DNA of 49,893 bases, from the IMG/VR virus record IMGVR_UViG_3300034062_007461, positions 1 through 49,893 of that record; one strand, 5' to 3'. Below, one piece after another: positions 7,716-15,560 of this stretch. Within the stretch, counting starts at the first letter, position 1. Every line of letters begins with the position of its first letter. Position numbers and translations under genes: made by a program. The DNA is from a virus. Under the pieces are notes generated by a model. It had not been told where the DNA came from. It worked only from the letters and a program-made list of their open reading frames with translations, and ran no database searches.

Positions 7716-9527
7716 TTATCCTTCACACGCTAAACAAATGTCTTCGGTTGCTAATGCTTTCAAGTCAATCTCTTCCATGACTTGTCGCTCTATTTTCTTT
7801 GATATCTTATCTGCTTTACCAATCTTTTCACTACGGCAATAGTACAATGTCTTTAGGCCTTGTTTCCATGCTTGAAAGTGAACCGCATGAATATATTTAA
7901 TATTGCTATCTGGTCTAAAGAATAGATTAACAGATTGTGCTTGATCTATATATTGCTGTCTGTCTGCAGAATGTTGTACTACCCAACGCTGGTCAATTTC
8001 CATAGATGTTTTAAATACATCTTTGGTCCAATCATCCATCCAGGTAAGGTGTTGCACCGAACCATCATTGGCAATAATGCTTGACCAAATTTCATTGTAA
8101 TCATCTTGATTAACTATATCACCTTCGCCTGAAAGATGTTTTTCAATAACTCTATTCAACCATTTATTTTTGTTGAGCATTGATCCCGATAAAGTATCTT
8201 GTCTATATGCGTTCGCACGAAGCGGCTCAATAGAAGGGGAAGTATTACCCATAATAATAGAAGAAGAAGCGTTTGGAGCAATAGCAAGCATATGAGAGAA
8301 GCGGCGTCCAGTACCTGTCGCATCAGGTGCTTCACCTCGTTCTTTACCCAACTGAATGTTAGCATTATCTAGTTCCTTACGAATGTGTCCAAATATCTTA
8401 TGGTTCAATCCGGTTGCCGATGCTGATTCCCACGGGAGGTTGTTCTTTTGTAAAAGAGCATGCCAACCGAGAGCACCAATACCAATAGACCGTTCGCGGC
8501 TAGCGCTAAATCGTGCGCGCGATATGCTGTCAGGAGCATTATCAATGAAATACTGCAAGACGTTATCGAGCATCTCCGCAACGTCCCGAAGAAAAAGTTT
8601 GTCATCTTTCCAATCATCATAATACTCCAAGTTCAAAGAAGATAAGCAACATACCGCAGTACGATCTTTATCCGTTGGTAAAATAATTTCACTGCACAAA
8701 TTAGATTGTTTAATACTCAGTCCCAACTTCTTTTGGAACTCCGGCATAGCTCTATTGCTACTGTCAATAAAATGTAAATAAGGCTCGCCCGTTTGCATGC
8801 GCATATCTAAAATACGTTGCCACAATTCTCTTGCTGATATTTTATCTTTGACTTCGCCGTTATGTGGATCTTTCAATTCCCAAGTATCATCCATCTCAGG
8901 ATCAATCATAGCACGCTCGATTAGGTGCATAAAGTCATCGGTGATATTGATACCGTGATGCAAATTCAAACAACGCATATTGGGATCGCCCGTTGGCTTT
9001 CTCATCTCTAAAAAGATAAGAATATCGGGATGAGATATATCAAGATAAGCAGCATAAGACCCCCGCCTTGTCCGCCCCTGTCTGTATGCCAAACTACTAG
9101 CGTCATAAGTACGAAGATGAGGCATAACCCCAACGCTTTTATCATCTGAAGATCGAATGCCAATTCCAATTCCAACTCCTCCGCCCATCATGGACAACCA
9201 GTTTACTTCGGCCAAACAATCGACCAACCCTTCTGCACTATCATGTAGATAAGGTAGAAAACATGATATAGGAAGGCCACGCTTACTACGCCCAAAGCTG
9301 AGAATAGGAGTAGAATATGACAACCAATGTCTACTGCTATATTCATACAACCTTTGCGAATGTTTTACATTAGTCCCGAACGTCTTGGAAACATAGGCAA
9401 ACCTTTCCTGAGGAGACACTTCATCCTCTTTCATGTAGCTTTCTTTTAATCTCTTAATACCTAACTCGTCGAATAGACTATCTCTAGTATAATCGACTTT
9501 AATCCCATGCACAATTTCTTGCGTCAT
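7716..9527 (-). CDS. nrdA: ribonucleotide reductase alpha subunit
   Basis: The catalytic subunit of class I ribonucleotide reductase, 603 residues from the ATG at 9527, which has a GGAG five bases upstream; the frame continues further but into the previous gene. N276-x-C278-x-E280 (SNLCSEI) is the active-site triad with the thiyl-radical Cys. C89 and C293 or C294 are the redox pair. C598 and C601 in the tail (CLAC) shuttle electrons. At 603 residues it is clearly shorter than E. coli or T4 NrdA (about 750-760). The N-terminus begins close to the catalytic barrel, so the ATP-cone for dATP inhibition appears to be absent. Confidence 0.95.
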   Translation of the reverse strand: MTQEIVHGIKVDYTRDSLFDELGIKRLKESYMKEDEVSPQERFAYVSKTFGTNVKHSQRLYEYSSRHWLSYSTPILSFGRSKRGLPISCFLPYLHDSAEGLVDCLAEVNWLSMMGGGVGIGIGIRSSDDKSVGVMPHLRTYDASSLAYRQGRTRRGSYAAYLDISHPDILIFLEMRKPTGDPNMRCLNLHHGINITDDFMHLIERAMIDPEMDDTWELKDPHNGEVKDKISARELWQRILDMRMQTGEPYLHFIDSSNRAMPEFQKKLGLSIKQSNLCSEIILPTDKDRTAVCCLSSLNLEYYDDWKDDKLFLRDVAEMLDNVLQYFIDNAPDSISRARFSASRERSIGIGALGWHALLQKNNLPWESASATGLNHKIFGHIRKELDNANIQLGKERGEAPDATGTGRRFSHMLAIAPNASSSIIMGNTSPSIEPLRANAYRQDTLSGSMLNKNKWLNRVIEKHLSGEGDIVNQDDYNEIWSSIIANDGSVQHLTWMDDWTKDVFKTSMEIDQRWVVQHSADRQQYIDQAQSVNLFFRPDSNIKYIHAVHFQAWKQGLKTLYYCRSEKIGKADKISKKIERQVMEEIDLKALATEDICLACEG

Positions 9528-9541
9528 CTTTACTCCAATTT

Positions 9542-9796
9542 TTATTTTACTGTTTCGAATATTTTCTTTTGTATCTGATACCATTCAATCCACGCATCCA
9601 ATTTCACTCCACATTCGTAGTATGTGGTATAATTTAATGTGACAGTCTTTGCAACATCACTCAATTTTGCGTCATCTTTTAATTGTGCTAGGTCAGGGCA
9701 CTTAACCATGATTGCTTCCGGTGCTTCAGGAAATTTGGCAACAACTGGCACTGCCTTGCATCCTGTTAGTAACAATAATAGTAATAGGTATCTCAT
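9542..9796 (-). CDS. o-spanin (Rz1-like outer-membrane lipoprotein)
   Basis: An 84-residue product with an N-terminal hydrophobic signal (RYLLLLLLLTGC) ending in a lipobox with C13 as the lipidated residue. Two more Cys follow (VKCPDL, YYECGV). It overlaps the two-membrane-segment gene upstream by four bases, the usual arrangement of an i-spanin/o-spanin pair. Together they would bridge the periplasm and fuse inner and outer membranes at lysis. This implies a Gram-negative host. Confidence 0.8.
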   Translation of the reverse strand: MRYLLLLLLLTGCKAVPVVAKFPEAPEAIMVKCPDLAQLKDDAKLSDVAKTVTLNYTTYYECGVKLDAWIEWYQIQKKIFETVK

Positions 9797-10218
9797 TCTC
9801 TTTTCGCCGCTTTGTTGTGAGTATCGATTACTTCTTTAGGTATGATGCAAGAATTATCATACTTAACTATTTCTCGATCTATATATCTCACAATGTCTTC
9901 GCCTTTTTCACGAATAACTTTTTCTTGTACTACAACCTTTTGTTGAATCTTAATAGTTTCTTTTTTGCCCGCAACTTCAGCTGCAGCAACTTTTGCTTCC
10001 ATTTCTTTTACCTTGGCGACCCATTGCTCTTCATTGGCAAGCCCGCCTTCAAAGTAAATACCAAATGTGAATACTACAAATCCAATTATTCTCATTGGGA
10101 TATAATACTTATCCACAAATGGAATCTTCTTTAATACCATACTGCCAAGAACAGCAAGCAATCCTGCTATAACAATAGCATGAAAGAAAGCATTAGGTAA
10201 TAGAGATAGATACCACAT
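9793..10218 (-). CDS. i-spanin (Rz-like inner-membrane subunit)
   Basis: A 141-residue product with hydrophobic segments at about residues 12-29 and 40-56. A charged helical region (KVKEMEAKVAAAEVAGKKE and onwards) that could form a coiled coil follows. The C-terminus has CIIPKEVIDTHNKAAK, like the Cys-containing ends of i-spanins. The paired lipoprotein gene starts at its stop codon. The presence of two hydrophobic segments is unusual, since most i-spanins have one. The role is inferred from architecture and partner. Confidence 0.72.
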   Translation of the reverse strand: MWYLSLLPNAFFHAIVIAGLLAVLGSMVLKKIPFVDKYYIPMRIIGFVVFTFGIYFEGGLANEEQWVAKVKEMEAKVAAAEVAGKKETIKIQQKVVVQEKVIREKGEDIVRYIDREIVKYDNSCIIPKEVIDTHNKAAKRE

Positions 10219-10242
10219 TTTTATTTGGGAAGTTTGTAATTA

Positions 10243-10932
10243 TCACTTGGGTTCATTTATCAAGTCTTTAGTCATTGGGAATATTTCCGCAATAACTTCA
10301 GCACAAGCCAGAGCAATCTCAGCATGTTCTTTCTGAGTTCCATTGCCGGCTCTTAGCATTATATAGTGGATGTAACTTCTTAAGGTTCCATTCATATAGA
10401 GTCTACTTACTGTCAATCCCTCAGGCAGCACTGCTCTTGCTTGTTCTTTGGCAATGCCTTTAGAAACAGCCCAAGTATACACGTCTCGAGTCTTATTAAT
10501 TAGATCTCGTTGTAGATTCTGCCACTGATAAGCAATTTGTCGTTGTTCATCATTTTGCAAATCTATATCAACAGAATTTTGACGATTCTTTGTATCTTGT
10601 AAGCGTGCGTCACGAATAACAAAATCTAAATCCTGTGTAGGATCCGCATATCGTTGACTAAACTCTTGAAATGAAAAACTTCTATGACGAAGAATTTGCC
10701 TGGCAATATCTCTTGTTGTTTCAATCTCAACACAAACAGAAACCATTTCAAGCGGTGACCAGTGCTGATGCTTAATCAAATACTTAATCAACTTCTCGGA
10801 TGTTTCTGTGTTATATTGATTTGCGGGATTTGAAACTCTCGCACAAAACGCTACTAGGTCCTGTACATCATACAATCCATCCGACACCAATTCGCGTGTG
10901 GGTTTGCTGTAACTAATTAATTTCACCTTCAT
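10243..10932 (-). CDS. thyX: FAD-dependent thymidylate synthase ThyX
   Basis: Converts dUMP to dTMP using methylene-tetrahydrofolate, FAD and NADPH. Residues 82-96 fit the ThyX signature RHRxxSxxExSxRY exactly. CARVSNP at residues 30-36 is also typical. Its 229 residues match the usual family length. It is one base downstream of the primase stop. With dCMP deaminase and the ribonucleotide reductase it completes a dTTP route encoded by the phage. Confidence 0.95.
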   Translation of the reverse strand: MKVKLISYSKPTRELVSDGLYDVQDLVAFCARVSNPANQYNTETSEKLIKYLIKHQHWSPLEMVSVCVEIETTRDIARQILRHRSFSFQEFSQRYADPTQDLDFVIRDARLQDTKNRQNSVDIDLQNDEQRQIAYQWQNLQRDLINKTRDVYTWAVSKGIAKEQARAVLPEGLTVSRLYMNGTLRSYIHYIMLRAGNGTQKEHAEIALACAEVIAEIFPMTKDLINEPK

Positions 10933-10933
10933 G

Positions 10934-11950
10934 CTAACACCTTTTCCATGCAGTAAATTTCATTTTTGCTTCTAGACCATTATATATGTTCTTGGAAATA
11001 ATCTTTGCTGGGTCTTTATCCGCTAGTATCATATCATTAATATCTTTTTCTTGTAGAGTTTGTGGCCAGATAACAACATTATAATTGCTATTTACCGCTT
11101 TGTCTATAATTTTTGAGACTTCTTTATTTCTAGGTTGATTGTCAAATATAACAACCAACTTGTCTTTTGGTATGCCTAAAGTATCAAGTTTACCAAATGC
11201 TGTACCTGCAACAGCAATACAATTATCAATGAACAAACTATCAATAGGGCCTTCAACCACATATATCTTTTTATTACGATTAACTTTATCAAGACCAAAT
11301 ATAAATGGTCGGTCTTCCGATATCTTAATAGTAACATAGCGCAATGATTCGCCACGCAATGCTCTACAAGTAACACCGGTTAATACGCCTTCAGCATCAT
11401 AAAAAGGAATAACAAGTCTTGGTTCATCGGTCTTTAATGTACCTTTATACTTGTCAGATAATTGCTCGATCTTTCTAATGTCATCGATATAATATAATCC
11501 ATCAAACTTTTCTCTTGGGATTTTTCTATCAAGGCAAAATTTAACTGCTTCATTATCATCCGGTAATTTATCTAAACGATTAAGCAACTCATCAAGAATG
11601 TTTTTCTTTTCAAATACAGGGGCTGCCATTTTAAATGCAGGCTCGGCTTTTTGATGAGGCTTATTCATTGGCATGCCTTCGCTATAACGCTCTAAGACAT
11701 ATTGACTGTACTGCAATGAATCTAATTGTTTTAAGAATGTACCAAAATGCATTGAAACATTACAGTTGTGACACTTGTAAAACAATTCATTTTTTACTGC
11801 ATAGAAGTAGCCGCGGGTTTTATTCTTCTTAACTGAAGAATCACCGCAGATAACACATCGGCAATTATATAAACGGTCATTCTTTTGTTTGAACAACGGT
11901 AAACGATTACTGATTAGTTTAAGATATTTAAGATCAACGAATAAAGACAT
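10934..11950 (-). CDS. DNA primase, T4 gp61-like
   Basis: Makes RNA primers for lagging-strand synthesis. The 338-residue size matches T4 gp61 (about 340). C32-x2-C35 (CVICGDS) and C60-x2-C63 (CHNC) form the N-terminal zinc domain. E233 in VVEGPIDS and D270 in VIFDN are TOPRIM residues. It is the first gene of the metabolic unit: a sigma70 promoter lies just upstream and a hairpin abuts its start codon, with a GGAG inside the hairpin seven bases before the ATG. Confidence 0.88.
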   Translation of the reverse strand: MSLFVDLKYLKLISNRLPLFKQKNDRLYNCRCVICGDSSVKKNKTRGYFYAVKNELFYKCHNCNVSMHFGTFLKQLDSLQYSQYVLERYSEGMPMNKPHQKAEPAFKMAAPVFEKKNILDELLNRLDKLPDDNEAVKFCLDRKIPREKFDGLYYIDDIRKIEQLSDKYKGTLKTDEPRLVIPFYDAEGVLTGVTCRALRGESLRYVTIKISEDRPFIFGLDKVNRNKKIYVVEGPIDSLFIDNCIAVAGTAFGKLDTLGIPKDKLVVIFDNQPRNKEVSKIIDKAVNSNYNVVIWPQTLQEKDINDMILADKDPAKIISKNIYNGLEAKMKFTAWKRC

Positions 11951-11972
11951 AAAAAGGCTCCAGGAGAGCCTT
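11951..11972 (-). terminator. hairpin plus T-run overlapping the primase ribosome site
   Basis: On the minus strand AAGGCTC (11972-11966), loop TCCTG, GAGCCTT (11960-11954) form a 7-bp stem running into five T residues just before the ATG. It is a plausible intrinsic terminator for the unit ending at 11998. The GGAG ribosome site of the primase overlaps the loop and 3' arm, so it may also control translation. Confidence 0.6.
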
Positions 11973-12001
11973 ATTATAATATAGCTAGGCTATAAGGTCA
12001 A
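11973..12001 (-). promoter_or_regulatory. sigma70 promoter TTGACC-17-TATAAT
   Basis: The -35 TTGACC (12001-11996), a 17-base spacer and a perfect -10 TATAAT (11978-11973) point leftward at the primase gene. The -35 overlaps the TGA stop of the preceding gene. Initiation is expected near 11966, inside the hairpin. This is probably the early promoter for the replication and nucleotide block. Confidence 0.75.
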
Positions 12002-12303
12002 TTAAAAAGATGAGCTATTTTATCAATATGGCCAGATAGGAAGCCAATTACGGCTAACCCACCCCATGCCATATAAGTCCATTTATCTTTTATTTTTTCA
12101 ATAGATTCGATTTTGTCGTTTAATGCGGTATGCTGAGAGCAAGAAGCATCGTACATCTTATCGAGTTTAGCGCTAAGATCATCACGTGTTTTATCCAAAC
12201 AGTCGTGCATCTCCTTAACATCAGCTTTTAAAGTATCCATTTTTTCATTGATACCCTCAACCCGGGTCTCTAAGACTCCGATTCTTTCTTGCGAAGTAGC
12301 CAT
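11998..12303 (-). CDS. coiled-coil protein with C-terminal membrane anchor
   Basis: A protein of 101 residues. Residues 4-70 are a heptad-like helix (IGVLETRVEGINEKMDTLK, then ADVKEMHDCLDKTRDDL). One hydrophobic segment (YMAWGGLAVIGFLSGHI) and a short tail follow. The layout is like XhlA/hemolysin-type phage membrane proteins or lysis accessory proteins. The start forms a TAATG junction with the EF-hand gene. It is the last gene of its late unit, ending at the sigma70 promoter. A lysis role is only a possibility. Confidence 0.6.
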   Translation of the reverse strand: MATSQERIGVLETRVEGINEKMDTLKADVKEMHDCLDKTRDDLSAKLDKMYDASCSQHTALNDKIESIEKIKDKWTYMAWGGLAVIGFLSGHIDKIAHLFN

Positions 12304-12596
12304 TATTTTTTCTTCTTGGCTCGTGGAGTAGAAGATTTAACTTTAGCAACAGTTTGTGCAACTGCTTCTTTGGCGTCGTCTAAATCAACTTTACCATCTT
12401 TGTTGATATCTAATACGGTTGCAACTGTTACAGGCTCAGGTGCTTTTTCCTCAACAGGCTCAGGTGCTTTTTCAGCAACAGGAGTATCCGCGACAACCGC
12501 TGTTTCTTTCAAATCAGTAGTGCCAGTCTTAAAAAATCTCACGTAGCCATAATATAAAATTGCAACGATTGCAGCTAACCCTAAAAATATTTCCAT
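12303..12596 (-). CDS. membrane-anchored single EF-hand protein
   Basis: A protein of 97 residues. Residues 3-19 form one membrane helix (IFLGLAAIVAILYYGYV). A Pro/Glu/Ala linker holds a duplicated EKAPEPV unit. Residues 63-74 (DINKDGKVDLDD) have Asp/Asn at positions 1, 3, 5, 9 and 12 of a calcium-binding EF-hand or dockerin-type loop. A Lys-rich tail ends in KKKK. Both junctions are TAATG, so it is tightly coupled to its neighbours. Calcium binding is expected from the loop; the biological role is unknown. Confidence 0.65.
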   Translation of the reverse strand: MEIFLGLAAIVAILYYGYVRFFKTGTTDLKETAVVADTPVAEKAPEPVEEKAPEPVTVATVLDINKDGKVDLDDAKEAVAQTVAKVKSSTPRAKKKK

Positions 12597-13150
12597 TATT
12601 TTCTCCTAATAATACTGTTTTTATTTGTCCAACGTTTCTGTGCTTTTTTGCTAACAGGTGGTTCGCCGGTCAAACCCTTTATACCTAAAGTAACTGCGGC
12701 ATTGTTTGCAGGTGCTGCTGCCGCCATTCCTTCGCCTTCTTCACTAAATTGTTTAAATGTAAACAACTTTTTCTCATACAGGAATTCTTCAACAATCATC
12801 ATTTCAGATTGTAATTCCTCGTTTAATTTATTTATATACTGTGTTTCTAGGTCAATTGGCTCAATGTTTTGATCCAAATTTTCTTTAATAAGAGCATAGG
12901 CTGCAGCTAAAGACAACAATTTTTTGTTATCTATGGGCACTTTTTCAATGATTTTCTTCAATCTAAAAACTAAGCGATGCAATAAAGTATATGCATCTCT
13001 TTCGTTGACAGAATTTAAATCCTGCATTCTTTTTAACTCTTTGCCCTTTGCATCAATGATACCTAATTTATAAGCATCTGTTTGATCAAATGGTGTTACC
13101 AAGAGTTTTAAAATTCTATATGCGATAATGGAATCTACAAATTTTCCCAT
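12596..13150 (-). CDS. conserved phage protein, 184 aa, possibly structural
   Basis: The sequence starts with FVDSIIAYRILKLLVTPF and continues with YTLLHRLVFRLKKIIEKV, helical patterns I recall from uncharacterised proteins of marine T4-like phages. A disordered segment with MAAAAPANN and a basic C-terminus (TNKNSIIRRK) follow. No membrane segment or enzyme motif is apparent. It is one base from the next gene and is transcribed with late structural genes. The function is not known. Confidence 0.65.
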   Translation of the reverse strand: MGKFVDSIIAYRILKLLVTPFDQTDAYKLGIIDAKGKELKRMQDLNSVNERDAYTLLHRLVFRLKKIIEKVPIDNKKLLSLAAAYALIKENLDQNIEPIDLETQYINKLNEELQSEMMIVEEFLYEKKLFTFKQFSEEGEGMAAAAPANNAAVTLGIKGLTGEPPVSKKAQKRWTNKNSIIRRK

Positions 13151-13151
13151 T

Positions 13152-13541
13152 TTATACTTTTCTTAATACGTTTGCTATGGTTGAATCTATTGGAATATCG
13201 GCATCTAAAATAATTTGACTGCTTGATATAACAACCTTTTCAGGCATATAATTTAAAAATACCAAAAATGTTTTTAACTGAGGCCAGAATCTTTCTTCTG
13301 TTTTAAAGAACAACATCTTTGTTGCCGCCTCAACTCCAAACAAATTGTTTATGACAATGATATGATTAATTATCAATCTTTCTTTTAGGCCTTTATCACT
13401 ATGATACTTGCCCAATAGACGTTTAATATATTTAAATCGTTTAATGTCATCTAAGAATTCTGCCATACCTTTACAGTAGGGGTTATCATAGTGTTTCATT
13501 GCATACATAATAAAACTTTCTTCAGTCAAATCAAAAACCAT
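13152..13541 (-). CDS. conserved phage hypothetical protein, 129 aa
   Basis: A helical 129-residue protein starting MVFDLTEESFIMYAMKHYD, with RLIINHIIVINNLFGVEAAT and FWPQLKTFLVFLNYMPE. This pattern is, from memory, widespread in T4-like aquatic phages as a protein family of unknown function. It sits between the tail-assembly-like gene (6-base gap) and another conserved unknown (1-base gap), which hints at a structural or assembly role. Confidence 0.65.
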   Translation of the reverse strand: MVFDLTEESFIMYAMKHYDNPYCKGMAEFLDDIKRFKYIKRLLGKYHSDKGLKERLIINHIIVINNLFGVEAATKMLFFKTEERFWPQLKTFLVFLNYMPEKVVISSSQIILDADIPIDSTIANVLRKV

Positions 13542-13547
13542 TCTGTG

Positions 13548-14075
13548 TTATTCTAGTGGATTCGTCGGCCAAGTAACATCACTTATTGTTTTAATTTTAG
13601 TAGTGCCCTCAACATAACCATTCACATCTAGATCTCTAAGTGCTTGTCTGTATGCCAATACATCTGCGAATTGTTGATCTGTTAGTTTATGGGAAATATT
13701 TAACAAAGTCTCTTCTTGATGTCTTTGTAAAATGTAATCAGTATTATATATCAACATTTCTCGTTGAGCAGATGCAGGAACTCTTGCAGTATTCATTGCC
13801 AAGTCTGCAATAGCCGCCTGTTCGATATTTGCCAAGTGTTCTGCGATCCAAACAATTGCGGGCAAACTTGAACCGGAAGAAACGACACCATTTAGTTCTT
13901 CAACCGCATAAAGGTTTCTGTCTGGTTCATATGAAACTCTACGGACAGTATCTGTAAATGGAAAATTTGTGTGTTCTATAAACACAGATGGGGCAGAAAA
14001 TAAATAACCCGTACCATTGAATCTACAAGATACTGTTCCATTATAAAAATCTATTGAGACATAGTTATGTAACAT
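13548..14075 (-). CDS. tail fibre assembly / tail assembly chaperone-like protein
   Basis: The C-terminal third (LTDQQFADVLAYRQALRDL, then TWPTNPLE) matches the typical end of phage tail-assembly chaperone proteins, where a helix of the form YRQALRDL precedes a WP-x-x-P. The N-terminal part is beta-rich and lacks known motifs. AAGGA lies upstream of the start. The gene directly follows the collar-type fibre gene, as such chaperones usually do, so it may fold or attach that fibre. Confidence 0.65.
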   Translation of the reverse strand: MLHNYVSIDFYNGTVSCRFNGTGYLFSAPSVFIEHTNFPFTDTVRRVSYEPDRNLYAVEELNGVVSSGSSLPAIVWIAEHLANIEQAAIADLAMNTARVPASAQREMLIYNTDYILQRHQEETLLNISHKLTDQQFADVLAYRQALRDLDVNGYVEGTTKIKTISDVTWPTNPLE

Positions 14076-14087
14076 TATGTTTCCTTG

Positions 14088-15515
14088 TTATACTAATTGA
14101 ATAAACGCAACACGATATGTTCCGGGGTCGTGTGTTGCTGTACCACCCGCAACCGTAACTGTGTGCGTATGACTTACGCCTACACTTTGATGGCCGGTTT
14201 GGGTTGTTCTAACTCCACTACCTACTACTTGCGCAGTAGCATGTTGGTGAACCCAATCCCCATACGCTCCGCTTGATGAAAAAGTAAGCGTATTCGAAGT
14301 CTCAACCGCTTGGTCCGACGCTGATGTGGAATATCCTAAAAAATATCCTCGCATGTCGACAGTATTATTCGCGCCATCACACAATTTCCAATAAGAAGGC
14401 AATTCAGATAATGTGCCGTCATACATAACCATAGTACTTCCAAATGCAGGATCTGCAGTTGCGGCCACCCACATTTTCATTAGTTTACCTTTTATTGAAT
14501 CTGGGGTAAATGTGCATGTTACATCGTGGTTATGATTTTGTCCTGTTCCTGAAGCTACATTATTTACACCCGATCCGGCACTAGAAGAACTTCTTACTCC
14601 GCCCTGTATGTGATCGTGTTGACCGTTTGTTCCCGTTGTCCCGGATACGCTCGCAGGAACTGCGGCCACCTCTGCCACCCCTGTAGAAACTCCGCGAACA
14701 TATCGGTTATATGTTGTTCCAAGTTTCTGGGTCCAACCATTTTTATTTGAAGAATTAATATGTATTGTATTGGATGGGAATGTTGTTTGATTACTGGATG
14801 CTCTTAACAATGTAACATTGCCGGTATGTGGTCTGGCATTGGTAACAGTTGCGGGGGCAATCGTTAAATCATGACTATGTTCTCCTGCAGGATTAGCAGC
14901 TATACCGGTTATTGCCCCAGCATTTATACTTGAATTAAATTCATACCCAGATGTTTGTGTATGTGACCCAGCTAGCCCCAATGAAAATGTATACGATACA
15001 TTTGTAGCTGGGGAAGTACTTGTTCCTATTTCTGCTTGCGTAGTTGTACCTTGTAGATATAAATTATCTGCTGCGGAATATCTAGGCCATGACGCATTGC
15101 TTGGATCGGACCCATTGTATAAAATAATTGTGCCGGCAGGTATAGTTGGATTTAATGTTGTAACTTGATTACTCACAACTCCGGTTTTTGATCTACCTAA
15201 TTTATTATATGAATAAACAGTAAAAGTATAAGTTGATGCTGGAGTTAAATTCTCCATAGTGATTGTTGCGCTTGCAATAGTTGTTACAATACTTACATTT
15301 GACCCAGTATTAGATGTTGCAGATATTTCAAACCCTTCGGAGAAAGTATATCCGTCGATATTTGTAACACTATAACTTAAAACTACATTAGATAAAGCAG
15401 GCGAACTTGCAGTAATAGTACCAGTTATGCTAGGCAAACCAATCTCATTGGGATCACCCATTAACTGAGCTTTGCCCGTTATACTTATATTCGATGACGT
15501 AATTTGTAACGACAT
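14088..15515 (-). CDS. tail fibre with fibronectin-III-like and collar domains
   Basis: A protein of 475 residues. Residues of about 30-130 look like a fibronectin type III domain (YTFSEGFEISA, then LTPASTYTFTVYSYNKLG). Two collar-like modules follow: one begins PAGTIILYNG, the other reads YWKLCDGANN then VDMRGYFLGYS. Several H-x-H pairs (EHSHD, QHDHI, QNHNHD, VHQHA, SHTHT) resemble the metal-binding His pairs on T4 gp12-type short fibres. The C-terminus FIQLV is typical of collar domains. Host adsorption is the likely role. Confidence 0.8.
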   Translation of the reverse strand: MSLQITSSNISITGKAQLMGDPNEIGLPSITGTITASSPALSNVVLSYSVTNIDGYTFSEGFEISATSNTGSNVSIVTTIASATITMENLTPASTYTFTVYSYNKLGRSKTGVVSNQVTTLNPTIPAGTIILYNGSDPSNASWPRYSAADNLYLQGTTTQAEIGTSTSPATNVSYTFSLGLAGSHTQTSGYEFNSSINAGAITGIAANPAGEHSHDLTIAPATVTNARPHTGNVTLLRASSNQTTFPSNTIHINSSNKNGWTQKLGTTYNRYVRGVSTGVAEVAAVPASVSGTTGTNGQHDHIQGGVRSSSSAGSGVNNVASGTGQNHNHDVTCTFTPDSIKGKLMKMWVAATADPAFGSTMVMYDGTLSELPSYWKLCDGANNTVDMRGYFLGYSTSASDQAVETSNTLTFSSSGAYGDWVHQHATAQVVGSGVRTTQTGHQSVGVSHTHTVTVAGGTATHDPGTYRVAFIQLV

Positions 15516-15560
15516 TATTCTATCTTTATTGTTTTCTAAAATTCATGAGTATAACAATTA

